From: Halanaerobiales bacterium
Lineage (GTDB): Bacteria > Bacillota_F > Halanaerobiia > Halanaerobiales > DTU029
Length of the DNA stretch: 6,729 bases
Reading direction: 5' to 3'
Assembly (NCBI GenBank): GCA_016278415.1
Contig: JADQBV010000244.1
Span: forward strand, 1-6,729
Part shown: positions 5,951-6,729 of the stretch, piece after piece
How positions within the stretch are numbered: the first letter of the stretch is position 1
Layout: the number at the start of each line of letters is the position of its first letter
Notes under the pieces: model-generated
Told to the model about the DNA's origin: nothing
The model's database searches: none
What the model saw: the letters and a program-made list of their open reading frames with translations, nothing else
Made by a program: the position numbers and the translations under genes

Positions 5951-6729
5951 TTAGAATAAATAACTAGCAATTGAATGTGCTGGTAATTTTGTGGATGCAA
6001 CTTTATCCTCAAAAGAAAGACTGAAGTCTTCTGCTTGATCTGTTTCATTCATAATAACCACAACTTTACTACCATCTATATTAAGAAAAGCCGTACCGTT
6101 TAATTTATCATTATTAGATACAAACCCTATTCTTACTGCACCAGGTTTTATATATTTACTAAAATGTCCAATATAATAGAATGAACTGTTATAATGTAGC
6201 TCCTCAGTCTCAGTATCAACAATAATTGGTGCATCACAATAGTTACCAACGTGATTAGGTCCACCCTTTTCATCCAAAACTAAATTCCAATCAATATAGC
6301 CTTCTGTCCAGTTACTTAAATCACCAATCATATTTCGACCGTATCGTTCACCGGTATACCATTCACCTACCTTACAACCACCTTCTTGACAACCTTCAGT
6401 AAAGAGTAGATGTTTTTCCGGATATAAGTCATGTACTTTACCTACATTTTCAAATTCTTCACTTACATACCAATGAAAGGCAGTTCCCCAGACATACTTT
6501 GCTGCTTCTGGGTCATCCATTATTGGCTTCACTCTTTCTACAATAATATCTCGATTATGATCCCAGACTAATATCTTAACATCATCCAGTCCCTCTTCTT
6601 TCATAATAGGACCTAAATAGCCTATAATAAAATCACGTTCATCTTCAGCAGTATAAATACAGGAATCCCAGGTCTGTACTGCTGCCGGTTCATTCTGAAT
6701 AGATATTGCCCAGATATCTATTCCTTCAT
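5951..6729 (-). CDS. Glycoside hydrolase family 30 (glucosylceramidase-type), 5' part missing
   Basis: The frame is open to the right edge, giving 258 visible residues; family members are usually about 440-480 long, so the first 180-220 residues lie outside. The visible part starts EGIDIWAISIQNEP, whose Glu (visible residue 13, codon 6689-6691) matches the acid/base of GH30. LLFTEGCQEGG contains the nucleophile Glu (visible residue 111, codon 6395-6397). Between them are QTWDSCIYTAEDERDF and ILVWDHNRD, also typical of GH30. The last 80 or so residues form the beta-sandwich that completes the side domain (GHFSKYIKPGAVRIG onward). It should be a retaining beta-glycosidase, probably acting on beta-glucosides or similar; the exact substrate and presence of a signal peptide cannot be judged. 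The Met at 6604 is internal, since the conserved motif lies before it. Confidence 0.92.
   Translation of the reverse strand, partial: EGIDIWAISIQNEPAAVQTWDSCIYTAEDERDFIIGYLGPIMKEEGLDDVKILVWDHNRDIIVERVKPIMDDPEAAKYVWGTAFHWYVSEEFENVGKVHDLYPEKHLLFTEGCQEGGCKVGEWYTGERYGRNMIGDLSNWTEGYIDWNLVLDEKGGPNHVGNYCDAPIIVDTETEELHYNSSFYYIGHFSKYIKPGAVRIGFVSNNDKLNGTAFLNIDGSKVVVIMNETDQAEDFSLSFEDKVASTKLPAHSIASYLF

Overview
The window comes from a low-GC, anaerobic, motile bacterium of the Firmicutes type. AT-rich intergenic DNA, strong AAGGAGG-type ribosome binding sites, rho-independent terminators and two chemoreceptors all point that way. A halophilic or clostridial anaerobe (Halanaerobiales-like) would fit, but that placement is an impression from protein style, not a measured result. 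All supported genes lie on the minus strand, so the window is described here from high to low coordinates, the direction of transcription.

Right edge (5951-6729): the C-terminal part of a GH30 glycoside hydrolase, cut by the window end, followed by its terminator (5864-5912). Then comes a chemoreceptor gene, MCP2 (3661-5712). Its leader carries a perfect 14-bp palindrome with a central CCGG (5741-5754), the shape of a LacI-family operator. A terminator (3596-3632) closes that unit. A second, different chemoreceptor, MCP1 (1335-3302), has its own long leader with potentially competing hairpins. Its 3' region has a degenerate tandem repeat that includes the stop codon, an AT-rich inverted repeat, and a strong terminator at 1112-1142.

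Left edge (1-1041): a two-gene unit with its own promoter. A Crp/Fnr-type dyad lies 41.5 bp upstream of the start predicted from a consensus TATAAT. A leader of about 170 nt ends in a small GGA-loop hairpin just before the ribosome binding site. The first gene encodes a 152-residue cysteine-containing protein resembling the C-terminal half of ferredoxin-type Fe-S oxidoreductases. Thirty-three bases later comes a hemerythrin-domain protein with a Cys-rich N-terminal module, cut by the left edge. The gene pair and the activator-type site suggest a response to oxygen, nitric oxide or redox state; this is inference.

The layout therefore reads as four transcription units: GH30, MCP2, MCP1, and the Fe-S/hemerythrin operon. 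Each complete unit upstream of the operon ends in its own terminator. The two receptors would feed periplasmic or extracytoplasmic signals to CheA/CheW. I found no RNA gene, CRISPR array, insertion sequence or known riboswitch. Nothing here is clearly a new system. The regulatory signals are the most interesting part.
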